From positions 1-15,045 of the forward strand of contig CALVIJ010000014.1 of NCBI GenBank assembly GCA_944329505.1: a stretch of 15,045 nt of DNA. The letters run 5' to 3'. A model generated the notes under the pieces. It ran no database searches and was not told the origin of the DNA. It was given only the letters and a program-made list of their open reading frames with translations. How positions within the stretch are numbered: position 1 is the stretch's first letter; the number at the start of each line of letters is the position of its first letter. Position numbers and translations under genes: made by a program. This document shows, one piece after another, positions 1-7,222 of the stretch. The DNA comes from an uncultured Bacilli bacterium. Its GTDB lineage: Bacteria; Bacillota_I; Bacilli_A; RF39; UBA660.

Positions 1-362
1 GTTTCCGTTGTAAAGTCGAAAAAGGAACATATATCCGCAGTTTAATTCGAGATATGATGAAATACTTAGGTGTTATTGGAACAATGAGTAATTTAATTAG
101 AACTAAACAAGGTATTTTTGATATTAAGGATGCTTATAGTTTAGATGATGTTAAAAAAGGTGATTATAAATTACTTAAGATTAGAGATGTTTTACGTATT
201 GATAAAGTTACAGTGTCTGATGAGTTAAAATTTAAAATACTTAATGGAAATAAGGTTAAAGGTAATTATTCTGATAGAGTTTTATTTTTAGATGAAGATG
301 GCGGGGAACTTGCTATTTATAAAAAAGATAAGGATGAATATAGAGTAGAGGTTATGCTTTAG
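1..362 (+). CDS. truB: tRNA pseudouridine(55) synthase TruB, C-terminal part (5' end outside window)
   Basis: The reading frame is open from base 3 and ends at TAG 360-362, giving about 119 visible residues. TruB converts uridine 55 of the tRNA T-loop to pseudouridine in the cytoplasm. The identifying motif is KGTYIRSLIRD near the start of the visible part, followed by a conserved stretch ending in LIRTKQGIFD, as at the end of the TruB catalytic domain. The rest is a small C-terminal domain with little recognisable conservation. The ATG at 54 is an internal methionine, because the KGTYIRSL motif lies upstream of it in the same frame. The catalytic aspartate lies in the missing part. Location upstream of rpsO-pnp matches the conserved Bacillus order, but ribF, the usual next gene, is not there; a GNAT gene follows after 13 bases. 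Confidence 0.88.
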   Translation, partial: FRCKVEKGTYIRSLIRDMMKYLGVIGTMSNLIRTKQGIFDIKDAYSLDDVKKGDYKLLKIRDVLRIDKVTVSDELKFKILNGNKVKGNYSDRVLFLDEDGGELAIYKKDKDEYRVEVML

Positions 363-375
363 AGGATGTGATAAT

Positions 376-945
376 ATGAAATATATTGGTTCAAAGGTTT
401 TAGAAACAGAGCATTTGATTTTAAGACCTACTCATGAAGAGGATTTAAAGGTTCTTTGGGAAATTTTACTTGACGAGAATGTTTCTAAATATTATTTGAC
501 AAGTAAAATTAATGATGACTGGGAAGAAGAAAAAAAGTGGCAGTATAAGAAGTTAAGTCATGCTTTAGATAAAGATGTATTTCAATGGTCTATTGTTTTA
601 AAATCTGAAAATAAATGTATAGGACAAATTAGCTGTCAAAAAATAGAAAATAACAATGACGATAGTGTTCGTGATGTTGGATGGTTTTTGGGTCTTGATT
701 TTCAAGGACATGGGTATGGCAGTGAAGCGGCTAAAAAGATGCTGGATTATATGTTTAATGATGTAGAAATTAGAAAAATAGAAACAAGTGCAGCAATTGT
801 TAATACTCCATCCTGGAAGATTATGGAGAAATTAGGTTTTCATAGAACTGGTGAAATTAAAAAGGGTAAATATACTATGCTTCCTGAACCTGTTGATTGT
901 TATTGTTATGAAATTACACGCGAAGAATATATAAAATTAAAATAG
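376..945 (+). CDS. GNAT family N-acetyltransferase (RimJ/RimL-like)
   Basis: This 189-residue protein has the GNAT fold that transfers acetyl from acetyl-CoA to an amine. It opens with a RimJ/RimL-type start (LETEHLILRPTHEEDLKVLW, about residues 9-28). The acetyl-CoA pyrophosphate-binding loop is QGHGYG at residues 110-115 (pattern Q/RxxGxG/A). It is followed by the typical second half with NTPSWKIMEKLGFHRTGEIKKG, where the family has N-x-x-S...LGF. The substrate cannot be told; ribosomal protein N-termini, antibiotics and small amines are all possible for this subfamily. The start ATG is preceded by GGATGTGAT (364-372) that begins 2 bases after the truB stop, so it is probably co-transcribed with truB. 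The family is certain, the role is not. Confidence 0.85.
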   Translation: MKYIGSKVLETEHLILRPTHEEDLKVLWEILLDENVSKYYLTSKINDDWEEEKKWQYKKLSHALDKDVFQWSIVLKSENKCIGQISCQKIENNNDDSVRDVGWFLGLDFQGHGYGSEAAKKMLDYMFNDVEIRKIETSAAIVNTPSWKIMEKLGFHRTGEIKKGKYTMLPEPVDCYCYEITREEYIKLK

Positions 946-1022
946 TATAAATTTTATGGTAAAACATTTTATAACAGAATGTGCATGATGATTAAGAAAC
1001 TGGTTAGTTTGTGGAGGTTGTT

Positions 1023-1409
1023 ATGGAACATATAATGAAATTATATGCGGAAAATTTTGATGAGGTAAAGTCCGGAATAAAAAAGAGAGAGTATCGCCTT
1101 AATGATGAAAAACGAAAATTGGTTAAAGTTGGCGATACAATAAGATTTGTAAGGTTACCAAATATGGATGAAGAATATGTGGTTGATGTTATAGGAATAG
1201 AGACATTTGACAATTGGTATGACTGTTACTTTAAGTATTATGATGAGGATTTTAAAGATTTGTATGATAGCGTAGAAGCAGTAGTTCAAGATACTTATGA
1301 TGGAGGATATTATACGAAAGAAGAATCAGATAAATATGGGTCTATTGTGTTTACAATAAAAAAACATGAAATGAATAAAGGTGCTAATAATACTTTAGTT
1401 AAAAAGTAA
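1023..1409 (+). CDS. ASCH domain protein (small putative RNA-binding protein)
   Basis: The protein is 128 residues from ATG 1023. This start is preferred over the in-frame GTG 1011 because GGAGG at 1013-1017 sits 5 bases upstream of the ATG and would lie inside the gene if GTG were used. The sequence MEHIMKLYAENFDEVKSGIKK, then REYRLNDEKRKLVKVGDTIRF, matches the small ASCH-like family: an N-terminal strand, a helix with KSG, E-x-R-L, and the KVGDTIRF strand. ASCH folds resemble PUA domains, and some members bind RNA or hydrolyse modified nucleosides, but no activity can be assigned here. A tyrosine/aspartate-rich middle (DNWYDCYFKYYDEDF) leads to a C-terminal strand (GSIVFTIKKHE). It lies 77 bases after the GNAT gene; a 9-bp hairpin follows it. 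Confidence 0.75.
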   Translation: MEHIMKLYAENFDEVKSGIKKREYRLNDEKRKLVKVGDTIRFVRLPNMDEEYVVDVIGIETFDNWYDCYFKYYDEDFKDLYDSVEAVVQDTYDGGYYTKEESDKYGSIVFTIKKHEMNKGANNTLVKK

Positions 1410-1437
1410 TTAGCATTACTTATAGAGAAAAGATTTG

Positions 1438-1462
1438 AACTGTTGCAAAATCCGCAACAGTT
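1438..1462 (+). other. Perfect 9-bp inverted repeat after the ASCH gene
   Basis: AACTGTTGC (1438-1446) and GCAACAGTT (1454-1462) pair perfectly around a 7-base loop. It lies 28 bases after the ASCH stop and about 34 bases before the rpsO -35 box. No uninterrupted T run follows (the sequence continues GAATAAAATTTTAATG), so it is a weak candidate for an intrinsic terminator and may instead protect an mRNA 3' end. Confidence 0.5.
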
Positions 1463-1495
1463 GAATAAAATTTTAATGTTGGAATTAAAAATTTC

Positions 1496-1524
1496 TTGCA
1501 TTTTTCCATAATTTAATGTATATT
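1496..1524 (+). promoter_or_regulatory. Sigma-A type promoter for rpsO
   Basis: A -35 box TTGCAT (1496-1501) and a -10 box TATATT (1519-1524) are separated by exactly 17 bases. Transcription would begin near 1531, giving an rpsO leader of about 79 bases. Confidence 0.75.
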
Positions 1525-1530
1525 ATTAAT

Positions 1531-1609
1531 GTACTTATTTCTCAGATTTAAAGAACTCCATCTTTATATCTTAGATTTAAGCGAATATTTATATAAAGGA
1601 GGATAGAAA
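1531..1609 (+). promoter_or_regulatory. rpsO leader with two mutually exclusive folds (candidate S15 autoregulatory element)
   Basis: Fold 1 is a hairpin: AGAT-T-TAAAGA (1544-1554), loop ACTCCA (1555-1560), TCTTTA-T-ATCT (1561-1571), 10 pairs around one T-T mismatch. Its loop bases CTCC (1556-1559) could also pair with GGAG of the ribosome site as a pseudoknot. Fold 2 pairs CTTTATAT (1562-1569) with ATATAAAG (1591-1598), 8 perfect pairs that reach into the ribosome site AAAGGAGG (1595-1602). Fold 2 uses the 3' arm of fold 1, so the two exclude each other. S15 represses its own mRNA through leader structures in several bacteria, with unrelated shapes. The structures are seen in the sequence; regulation by S15 is inferred. 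In AT-rich DNA some pairing arises by chance. Confidence 0.45.
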
Positions 1610-1879
1610 ATGGCTTTAAGTAAAGAAGAAAAAGCTAAGTTAGTTAAAAAGTACGCTAGAAAAGATGGCGATACTGGTTCAGCTGAAGTACAAATCGCTA
1701 TTTTAACTGAAGAAATTAAAGAACTAACTGAGCACTTAAAAACACATATTCACGATTATCATTCACGTCGTGGTTTACTTCAAAAAGTTGGTAGACGTAG
1801 AAGTTTATTACAATACTTAATGAAAAAAGATGTTACAAGATATCGTGAAATCGTTAAAAGTTTAGGACTTAGAAAATAG
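1610..1879 (+). CDS. rpsO: 30S ribosomal protein S15
   Basis: This 89-residue protein has the full usual length of bacterial uS15. S15 binds 16S rRNA early in assembly of the small-subunit platform. The conserved landmarks are present in order: DTGSAEVQIAILTEEIKELTEHLKTHIHDYHSRRGLLQKVGRRRSLLQYL. The H-D-x-H-S-R-R-G-L motif that contacts the rRNA three-way junction is intact, as is the C-terminal YREIVKSLGLRK. The start is fixed by the strong ribosome site AAAGGAGG (1595-1602), 7 bases before the ATG. The gene has its own promoter and a structured leader, and is separated from pnp by a short hairpin, the arrangement known from many bacteria where rpsO and pnp form a partly attenuated operon. 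Confidence 0.98.
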   Translation: MALSKEEKAKLVKKYARKDGDTGSAEVQIAILTEEIKELTEHLKTHIHDYHSRRGLLQKVGRRRSLLQYLMKKDVTRYREIVKSLGLRK

Positions 1880-1880
1880 T

Positions 1881-1905
1881 AGACACTCTTTTTAGAGTGT
1901 CTTTT
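1881..1905 (+). terminator. Short intrinsic terminator/attenuator between rpsO and pnp
   Basis: AGACACTCT (1881-1889) pairs perfectly with AGAGTGTCT (1894-1902) around a TTTT loop, and the run of T continues to 1905. It starts one base after the rpsO stop codon. The short T run suggests partial read-through into pnp, for which no separate promoter is evident. Confidence 0.8.
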
Positions 1906-1929
1906 CATAGAAAGGGCATGGAAGTAATT

Positions 1930-4107
1930 ATGAAAAAAACATTTGAAATGGATTTTTATGGGAGAAAATTAATAGTAGAAAATGGAGAAGTAGCTAAACA
2001 AGCAGATGGTGCTATTTTAGTTAGATATGGAGATACAGTTGTATTATCTACAGTAGTAGTTTCTAAAGAAGCTAAGCTCCTTTCTGATTTTTTTCCATTA
2101 ATGGTACTTTACCAGGAAAAATTATATTCAGTTGGTAAAATTCCTGGGGGTTTTATTAAAAGAGAGGGAAGACCTAGTGAAGCAGCTACACTTGCAGCTA
2201 GAATGATTGATAGACCGATGCGACCACTTTTCCCTGATGATTTTAGAAATGAGGTTCAAATAGTTAATACTATTTTATCGGTTGATCCAGATAATTCACC
2301 AGAGCTTGCGGCATTATTTGCTTCTTCTTTAGCAACCTCAATAAGTAAGGTTCCATTTAATGGACCAGTAGCTGGAGTTAAAGTTGGAAGAGTAAATGGA
2401 GAATTTGTGATTAATCCAACTACCGCACAAGCTGAAGTATCTGATATTGATTTAACTGTTGCTGGAACAAGTGAAGCTATTAATATGGTTGAGTCATCAG
2501 CTAAAGAAGTTAAAGAAGAAGATATGTTAGAGGCTTTAATGTTTGGTCATGAAGCAGTTAAAAAATTAGTAAAGTTTGAAAATGAAATAGTTAAAGAAAT
2601 TGGCCAAGAAAAAATGGAATATGAAAAGTTAGAGATTTCTGATGATTTAAAAGAAGAAGTTACTAATTTAATTAAAGATGATATTGATAAAGCTTTAAGA
2701 ATTAAAGATAAGTTAGAAAAATATGCAGCACTAGATAAAATCAAAGATAATTTGATTAATAAATATGAATCTGAAAACGAGGATATGCATCCTGATGATT
2801 TAGCCAAGTTAAAAGCTAAGGTAGTTATCATTTATAATGAAGTAGAATATGAATTATTTAGACAGATTGTTGTTAAAGAACATACACGTGCAGATGGCAG
2901 AGCTATGGATGAGATTAGACCACTTTCAGCTTGTGTAGACTTTTTACCTAGAACTCATGGTTCAGCTTTATTTACAAGAGGACAAACTCAAAGTTTATCT
3001 GTGACTACTTTAGGTGCTTTAGGCGAACATCAAATATTAGATGGACTTGGGTTAGAAGACTCTAAGAGATTTATGTTACACTATAACTTTCCACAATTTT
3101 CAGTTGGAGAAACTGGAAGATATGGAGCTCCTGGTAGAAGAGAAATTGGTCATGGCGCATTAGGTGAAAAAGCATTACTTCAAGTTATTCCATCAGAAGA
3201 AGAATTCCCTTATACAATAAGAGTTGTATCTGAAATATTAGAAAGTAATGGTTCATCATCACAAGCAAGTATTTGTGCGGGATGTATGAGTTTGATGGCA
3301 GCTGGTGTCCCAATTAAAGCACCAGTTGCTGGTATTGCTATGGGATTAATCACTCATGGAGATGATTATACAATTTTAACTGATATTCAAGGTATGGAAG
3401 ATCATCTAGGTGATATGGACTTTAAAGTTGCTGGAACTAAAGATGGCGTATGTGCACTTCAAATGGATATTAAAATTAAAGGTATTACTAAAGAAATTTT
3501 AAAAGAAGCTTTACAGCAAGCTAAAAAAGCCAGATTACAAGTTTTAGATGTAATGCTATCTGCTATTAAAGAACCTCGTAAAGAAGTTAGTAAGTATGCA
3601 CCTAAAGTGATGACATTTATGATTAATCCAGATAAGATTAAAGATGTCATTGGTAAAGGTGGAGACATGATTACCAAGATAATTTTAGAGTCTAGTCATG
3701 TTAATTCAGTTAATGATATCAATGCAGTTAAAGTTGATTTAGAAGATGATGGTAGAGTAGTTATCTATCACATTGATAAAGATGTAATTGATGAGACTGC
3801 TAGAAGAATTAAAGATATTGTCCGTGAGGTTGAAGAAGACAAAGTATATACTGGTAAAGTTGTCAAAGTAGAAGATTTCGGATGTTTTGTAGAACTATGG
3901 CCAGGATGTGAGGGCTTAGTACACGTTTCTCAATTAGATGTTAAGAGAGTTGAAAAACCTAGTGATATGGTTAAAGTTGGCGATGAAATTTTAGTTAAGT
4001 CACTTGGTTATGATAAAAAAGGAAGGCTTAATCTATCTAGAAAAGAAGTTTTAAAAGCTAGTGAAAAGAAAGAAGATAAGAAGAAAGACACTAAGGAAGA
4101 AAAATAA
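1930..4107 (+). CDS. pnp: Polyribonucleotide nucleotidyltransferase (PNPase)
   Basis: PNPase degrades RNA 3'->5' using phosphate and works as a trimer. From ATG 1930 it is 725 residues, close to the usual ~700-720. In order: a first RNase PH domain (with KIPGGFIKREGRPSE and DRPMRPLFPDDFRNEVQ), an all-helical linker rich in Lys/Glu, a second RNase PH domain (HTRADGRAMDEIRPLS; the catalytic-side segment GMEDHLGDMDFKVAGT; ALQMDIKIKGIT), a KH domain with GKGG at residues 575-578, an S1 domain (VYTGKVVKVEDFGCFVELW...GRLNLSRKEVL) and a Lys/Glu tail. An upstream in-frame ATG at 1918 has AAAGGG only one base away; ATG 1930 fits the family N-terminus (MKKTFEMDFYGRKL) best. An oddity is about 10 extra residues in the KH domain, between LESS and VKVDLEDDG. 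It probably shares the rpsO promoter. Confidence 0.96.
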   Translation: MKKTFEMDFYGRKLIVENGEVAKQADGAILVRYGDTVVLSTVVVSKEAKLLSDFFPLMVLYQEKLYSVGKIPGGFIKREGRPSEAATLAARMIDRPMRPLFPDDFRNEVQIVNTILSVDPDNSPELAALFASSLATSISKVPFNGPVAGVKVGRVNGEFVINPTTAQAEVSDIDLTVAGTSEAINMVESSAKEVKEEDMLEALMFGHEAVKKLVKFENEIVKEIGQEKMEYEKLEISDDLKEEVTNLIKDDIDKALRIKDKLEKYAALDKIKDNLINKYESENEDMHPDDLAKLKAKVVIIYNEVEYELFRQIVVKEHTRADGRAMDEIRPLSACVDFLPRTHGSALFTRGQTQSLSVTTLGALGEHQILDGLGLEDSKRFMLHYNFPQFSVGETGRYGAPGRREIGHGALGEKALLQVIPSEEEFPYTIRVVSEILESNGSSSQASICAGCMSLMAAGVPIKAPVAGIAMGLITHGDDYTILTDIQGMEDHLGDMDFKVAGTKDGVCALQMDIKIKGITKEILKEALQQAKKARLQVLDVMLSAIKEPRKEVSKYAPKVMTFMINPDKIKDVIGKGGDMITKIILESSHVNSVNDINAVKVDLEDDGRVVIYHIDKDVIDETARRIKDIVREVEEDKVYTGKVVKVEDFGCFVELWPGCEGLVHVSQLDVKRVEKPSDMVKVGDEILVKSLGYDKKGRLNLSRKEVLKASEKKEDKKKDTKEEK

Positions 4108-4120
4108 GTCTTTCTTTTTT
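4081..4120 (+). terminator. Intrinsic terminator overlapping the end of pnp
   Basis: AAGAAAGAC (4081-4089, coding for Lys-Lys-Asp) pairs with GTCTTTCTT (4108-4116), followed by TTTT. The last codons and the TAA stop (4105-4107) lie in the 18-base loop. Confidence 0.65.
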
Positions 4121-4132
4121 GTTATATTTTGC

Positions 4133-4160
4133 TTGATATTATAATATATTTTGTTATAAT
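4133..4160 (+). promoter_or_regulatory. Sigma-A type promoter for the family 2 glycosyltransferase
   Basis: TTGATA (4133-4138) and a perfect -10 TATAAT (4155-4160) are separated by 16 bases, just after the pnp terminator and 26 bases before the chosen start codon. Confidence 0.7.
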
Positions 4161-4186
4161 GTTTATAGTTTATGGGATGTGATTTT

Positions 4187-4849
4187 ATGTATGATGATAT
4201 TTTTGTATTAATTCCGACATATAATCCTTCAATGAAACTATATAGTGTTATAGATAATTTGAAAACAGCGGGATTTAATAATATTGTTATTGTCGATGAT
4301 GGTAGTGATAATAAAGCTGTCTTTAAACGCCCGAAAAATTATAAGCTACTTGTTCATGATAAAAATATGGGTAAAGGCGAAGCTTTGAAAACAGGGTTTA
4401 AATGTATTGCTTCTATGGACTGCTTAGGAGTTATTACGGTTGACGATGATCTTCAACAAGACATCCTAGATATTAAAAAAGTGGCAGATAAGTTTTTAGA
4501 AACTAAAAAAATTGTGTTAGGGATTAGACTATTTGATAGAAAAACGCCCTTTGAAAGAAAATTTGCTAATAAGTTATCATCATTTATTTTTAATTTGAAA
4601 TATAAAACGGATATAAAGGATACGCAAACAGGTCTTAGATGCTTCCCTAAAGAGCTTCTTAATGATTTGTGTTTAGTTGTTGGCAGTAGATTTGAATATG
4701 AAATTAATGTACTTAAATATTTGGCGTTAAATAATATTGATATGAATTATGTGACTATTAAAACAATATATTCAGATGAAGTTTCCCATTATAAGAGTTT
4801 TAAAGATTCTTATATGATTTTGAAGGCGATTTTAAAGAAAGATGAATAA
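4187..4849 (+). CDS. Family 2 glycosyltransferase (dolichyl-phosphate mannose synthase-like)
   Basis: The protein is 220 residues from ATG 4187, which sits 3 bases after the ribosome site GGATGTGAT (4175-4183). The in-frame ATG 4172 would place that site inside the gene. The GT-A fold is read from VLIPTYNP at the start, IVIVDDGSD (nucleotide-binding aspartates), NMGKGEALKTGFK, the metal-binding VDDDLQQD, and DTQTGLRCFP in the acceptor half. Such enzymes use a nucleotide sugar, often transferring to undecaprenyl phosphate for cell-wall glycan or glycolipid synthesis. No membrane segment is visible, so it is probably peripheral. It is flanked by its own promoter and terminator and so is monocistronic; neighbours give no hint of the acceptor. 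The family is clear, donor and acceptor are unknown. Confidence 0.85.
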   Translation: MYDDIFVLIPTYNPSMKLYSVIDNLKTAGFNNIVIVDDGSDNKAVFKRPKNYKLLVHDKNMGKGEALKTGFKCIASMDCLGVITVDDDLQQDILDIKKVADKFLETKKIVLGIRLFDRKTPFERKFANKLSSFIFNLKYKTDIKDTQTGLRCFPKELLNDLCLVVGSRFEYEINVLKYLALNNIDMNYVTIKTIYSDEVSHYKSFKDSYMILKAILKKDE

Positions 4850-4862
4850 ATCTTTCTTTTTT
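4834..4862 (+). terminator. Intrinsic terminator with the stop codon in its loop
   Basis: AAAGAAAGAT (4834-4843) pairs perfectly over 10 bases with ATCTTTCTTT (4850-4859). The loop is GAATAA, so the TAA stop (4847-4849) of the glycosyltransferase forms the loop itself. A T run extends to 4862. The 5' arm codes for the last Lys-Lys-Asp residues. Confidence 0.8.
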
Positions 4863-4912
4863 GTCAAAAAAGTGTTAAGTTTATTTGTTTACTTTTGTTT
4901 TTATTATAAAAA

Positions 4913-4921
4913 TGATATAAT
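4913..4921 (+). promoter_or_regulatory. Extended -10 promoter for the FtsK/SpoIIIE gene
   Basis: TGATATAAT (4913-4921) is a perfect extended -10 element (TGnTATAAT). Only weak TTTTGT (4893-4898) lies at the -35 distance of 17 bases. The start codon of the translocase is 27 bases downstream. Confidence 0.55.
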
Positions 4922-4947
4922 TATTATGTAATAATGGAGAGGATATC

Positions 4948-7140
4948 ATGGCGAAGAAAAAAAGTAGAAAACAAAAGAAGACACAACCTTCTTATAGTAT
5001 AGAGTTAAAAGGAATAGTCCTTATTTTAATTATGATAATCGGGTGCTGTCCATTTGGTGTTACAGCAGATATCATTAAAGGATTTGCTGGATTTTTAGCC
5101 GGAGGCTGGTATATTTTACCACTAGTCGCAACCGGTGCCGCTGGAATATATATGATGGTTAAAAGAGAGAAACCGGATTTTTTAACATCTAGATTAGTTG
5201 GACTTTATATTTTAGTATTAGGAATTTTGATTTTATCACATACAGAATATATTAAGCAGTTAGGTAATGAAAGTATATCGGCTTGGGAAATCATTACAGC
5301 GACGATTGATAACTTAATGGCTTTTGTCAATCATACAGCTGATATTCAAGGTGGTGGAATGTTAGGGGCAATTTTCGCTGTTATCGGAGTTAAATTGCTC
5401 ACCTTAGAAGGCACTAGAGTGGTTTGTATTGCTTTAATTGTTTGCGGGTTAATTATGTTTACTGGTGTGTCTATTTATGATGCCGTAGGTTATATTAGAG
5501 AAAAAATGAGAAACGCTAAAGAGGCTAAGATTAATAGAAAAGCTGAAAAAGCGGCCCAAAAAGCTGAGGAAGAATATGAAAATGAAGATAAGAAAATTGT
5601 TATATCTTCAATAGATGAACTTCCTAAAGAGCCAGTGAAAGAAGAAACCCTTGAACCTGAACATAAAGAAGTTAGAGTTGATAGTAAAGGTTATAATAAG
5701 CCTCCAATGGGATTATTATTAAAACCTAAGATTAAAAAAGAAGCTATTAAAGCTAATCAAGACTCAATTAAAACTAATGTTACAGAACTTGAAAAAGTTA
5801 TTAAAGATTTTGGGGTCGAAGGAAAAGTTGTGGCAGCTAATATTGGACCATCAGTTACCCAATATGAACTTGAAATTAAATCTGGAACAAGATTATCTAA
5901 AATTACGGCTTTAAATAAGGAAATCGCTTTGGAGTTAGGCGCTAAAGATGTCCGTATTCAAGCCCCAATTCCTGGTAAGAAAACTGTTGGTATAGAGCTT
6001 CCTAATAAGTCAGTTATGTCAGTTGCCGTTAGAGAAATTTTGGAAGCTGTTCCTAAGTCTAAAGAAGATTCAAAATTATTAGTAGCTTTAGGTAAAAGTA
6101 TTATGGGTAATCCTGTATGGTGTGAAATTGATAAGACGCCACATTTGTTAGTTGCCGGTTCTACAGGTAGTGGTAAATCAGTATGTATTAATAGTATGAT
6201 TACTTCACTTTTGATGAGAACAAAACCAGATGAAGTGAAATTAGTATTAGTAGACCCTAAGAAAGTTGAACTTTCAATGTATAATGGAGTTCCACACTTA
6301 CTTACTCCAGTTGTTACTGACCCTAAGAAAGCAAATATTGTTTTACAAAAGATTGTTAAAATAATGGAAGATCGTTATGATTTATTTGAAGGCAGTAAAA
6401 CTAAAAATATTGCTGGATATAATGCATATGTAGATAAGAAAAACGAGAGTTTACCTGATGATGAGAAAATCAATAGATTACCTTATATAGTTGTTATTAT
6501 CGATGAGCTTGCTGATTTGATGTTAGTCGCTGCTAAAGAGGTTGAAGATTCAATTATGAGAATTACGCAGATGGCTAGAGCGGCCGGTATTCATTTGATT
6601 GTTGCTACTCAAAGACCTAGTACGGACGTTATTACAGGTGTCGTTAAAGCTAATATTCCATCACGTATTTCATTTGCTGTATCATCTAGTATCGATTCTA
6701 GAACAATACTTGATATGAGTGGTGCTGAGAAGTTACTTGGTAAAGGTGATATGTTATTTTTACCACAAGGTGAAAGTGTTCCAACTCGTGTCCAAGGAAC
6801 GTTTATTAGTGATGATGAAATTAAAGCTGTTGTCGATTATACAATTTCCCAACAAAAAGCTATGTATGATACATCACTTACAGTAGCCGATGAAGATCGA
6901 GGAGCTACTACGATGGTCGAGGATGATGACTATGAAGAACCTTTATATAATGAAATTAGAGAATTTGTTATAAATCAAGGTAAAGCTAGTGCTTCTTTAC
7001 TTCAAAGAAGATTTAGACTTGGTTACAATAGAGCAGCTAGATGTATAGATTTACTAGAAGAGAGAGGAATTGTTGGACCACCTAATGGTTCAAAACCTCG
7101 TGAGGTATTAGTTAAATTAGAAAAAAAAGAAGATGAATAA
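4948..7140 (+). CDS. ftsK: FtsK/SpoIIIE family DNA translocase
   Basis: This 730-residue protein is a septum-located motor that pumps chromosomal DNA through the closing division septum, or into the forespore in sporulating bacteria. It has a Lys-rich N-terminus, then about four hydrophobic membrane segments within residues 25-185, a charged Lys/Glu linker (about 186-255), the alpha domain with ELEKVIKDFGVEGKVV, and the RecA-like motor. Walker A is GSTGSGKS at residues 404-411, Walker B VVIIDELAD near 515-523, followed by ARAAGIHLIVATQRPSTDVITG. The C-terminal gamma winged helix (about 667-728) contains YNEIREFVINQGKASASLLQ and GYNRAARCIDLLEERG, the part that reads polarity sequences on DNA. 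The start has GGAGAGGA 4936-4943 upstream. Position beside spoIIAA and the sigma gene fits a SpoIIIE role, but FtsK and SpoIIIE cannot be separated by sequence alone. Confidence 0.93.
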   Translation: MAKKKSRKQKKTQPSYSIELKGIVLILIMIIGCCPFGVTADIIKGFAGFLAGGWYILPLVATGAAGIYMMVKREKPDFLTSRLVGLYILVLGILILSHTEYIKQLGNESISAWEIITATIDNLMAFVNHTADIQGGGMLGAIFAVIGVKLLTLEGTRVVCIALIVCGLIMFTGVSIYDAVGYIREKMRNAKEAKINRKAEKAAQKAEEEYENEDKKIVISSIDELPKEPVKEETLEPEHKEVRVDSKGYNKPPMGLLLKPKIKKEAIKANQDSIKTNVTELEKVIKDFGVEGKVVAANIGPSVTQYELEIKSGTRLSKITALNKEIALELGAKDVRIQAPIPGKKTVGIELPNKSVMSVAVREILEAVPKSKEDSKLLVALGKSIMGNPVWCEIDKTPHLLVAGSTGSGKSVCINSMITSLLMRTKPDEVKLVLVDPKKVELSMYNGVPHLLTPVVTDPKKANIVLQKIVKIMEDRYDLFEGSKTKNIAGYNAYVDKKNESLPDDEKINRLPYIVVIIDELADLMLVAAKEVEDSIMRITQMARAAGIHLIVATQRPSTDVITGVVKANIPSRISFAVSSSIDSRTILDMSGAEKLLGKGDMLFLPQGESVPTRVQGTFISDDEIKAVVDYTISQQKAMYDTSLTVADEDRGATTMVEDDDYEEPLYNEIREFVINQGKASASLLQRRFRLGYNRAARCIDLLEERGIVGPPNGSKPREVLVKLEKKEDE

Positions 7141-7165
7141 AATACGCTAAATGTGCGTATTTTTT
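7139..7165 (+). terminator. Intrinsic terminator starting in the ftsK stop codon
   Basis: AAAATACGC (7139-7147) pairs with GCGTATTTT (7155-7163) around a 7-base loop, followed by more T. The 5' arm begins with the last two bases of the TAA stop. Confidence 0.85.
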
Positions 7166-7182
7166 CTTTTATTTTCTAGTTT

Positions 7183-7189
7183 TGTCGAA
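7183..7189 (+). promoter_or_regulatory. Spo0A box-like site upstream of spoIIAA
   Basis: TGTCGAA at 7183-7189 (within TTTTGTCGAAAG) matches the known core of the Spo0A binding box exactly, 33 bases before the spoIIAA start. In Bacillus the spoIIA operon is switched on by phosphorylated Spo0A. I see no clear SigH promoter; TATTAT (7194-7199) is a possible -10. A 7-base match alone is weak, and position is what makes it credible. Confidence 0.5.
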
Positions 7190-7222
7190 AGAGTATTATT
7201 GGTTTTCAAAAGGTGTTAAAGT

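Noticed and set aside
1004..1213. Minus-strand 69-residue open frame over the ASCH gene
   Set aside because: Low-complexity Ser/Thr-rich translation, antisense to a recognisable domain.
1897..1929. GTG at 1897 as the start of pnp
   Set aside because: It lies inside the rpsO terminator hairpin, has no ribosome site, and adds residues that do not match the PNPase N-terminus.
2547..2831. Minus-strand open frames inside pnp and uvrA (also 3459-3677, 12726-12971, 13494-13694) and in the ASCH, pilin and glycosyltransferase genes
   Set aside because: They are antisense to well-conserved genes, rich in Ser/Leu/Ile as expected from the complement of AT-rich coding DNA, and match no family.
4862..4871. 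Spo0A box before ftsK (TTGTCAAA near 4861)
   Set aside because: It deviates from TGTCGAA at the central G and lies in the T run of a terminator, so chance is likely.
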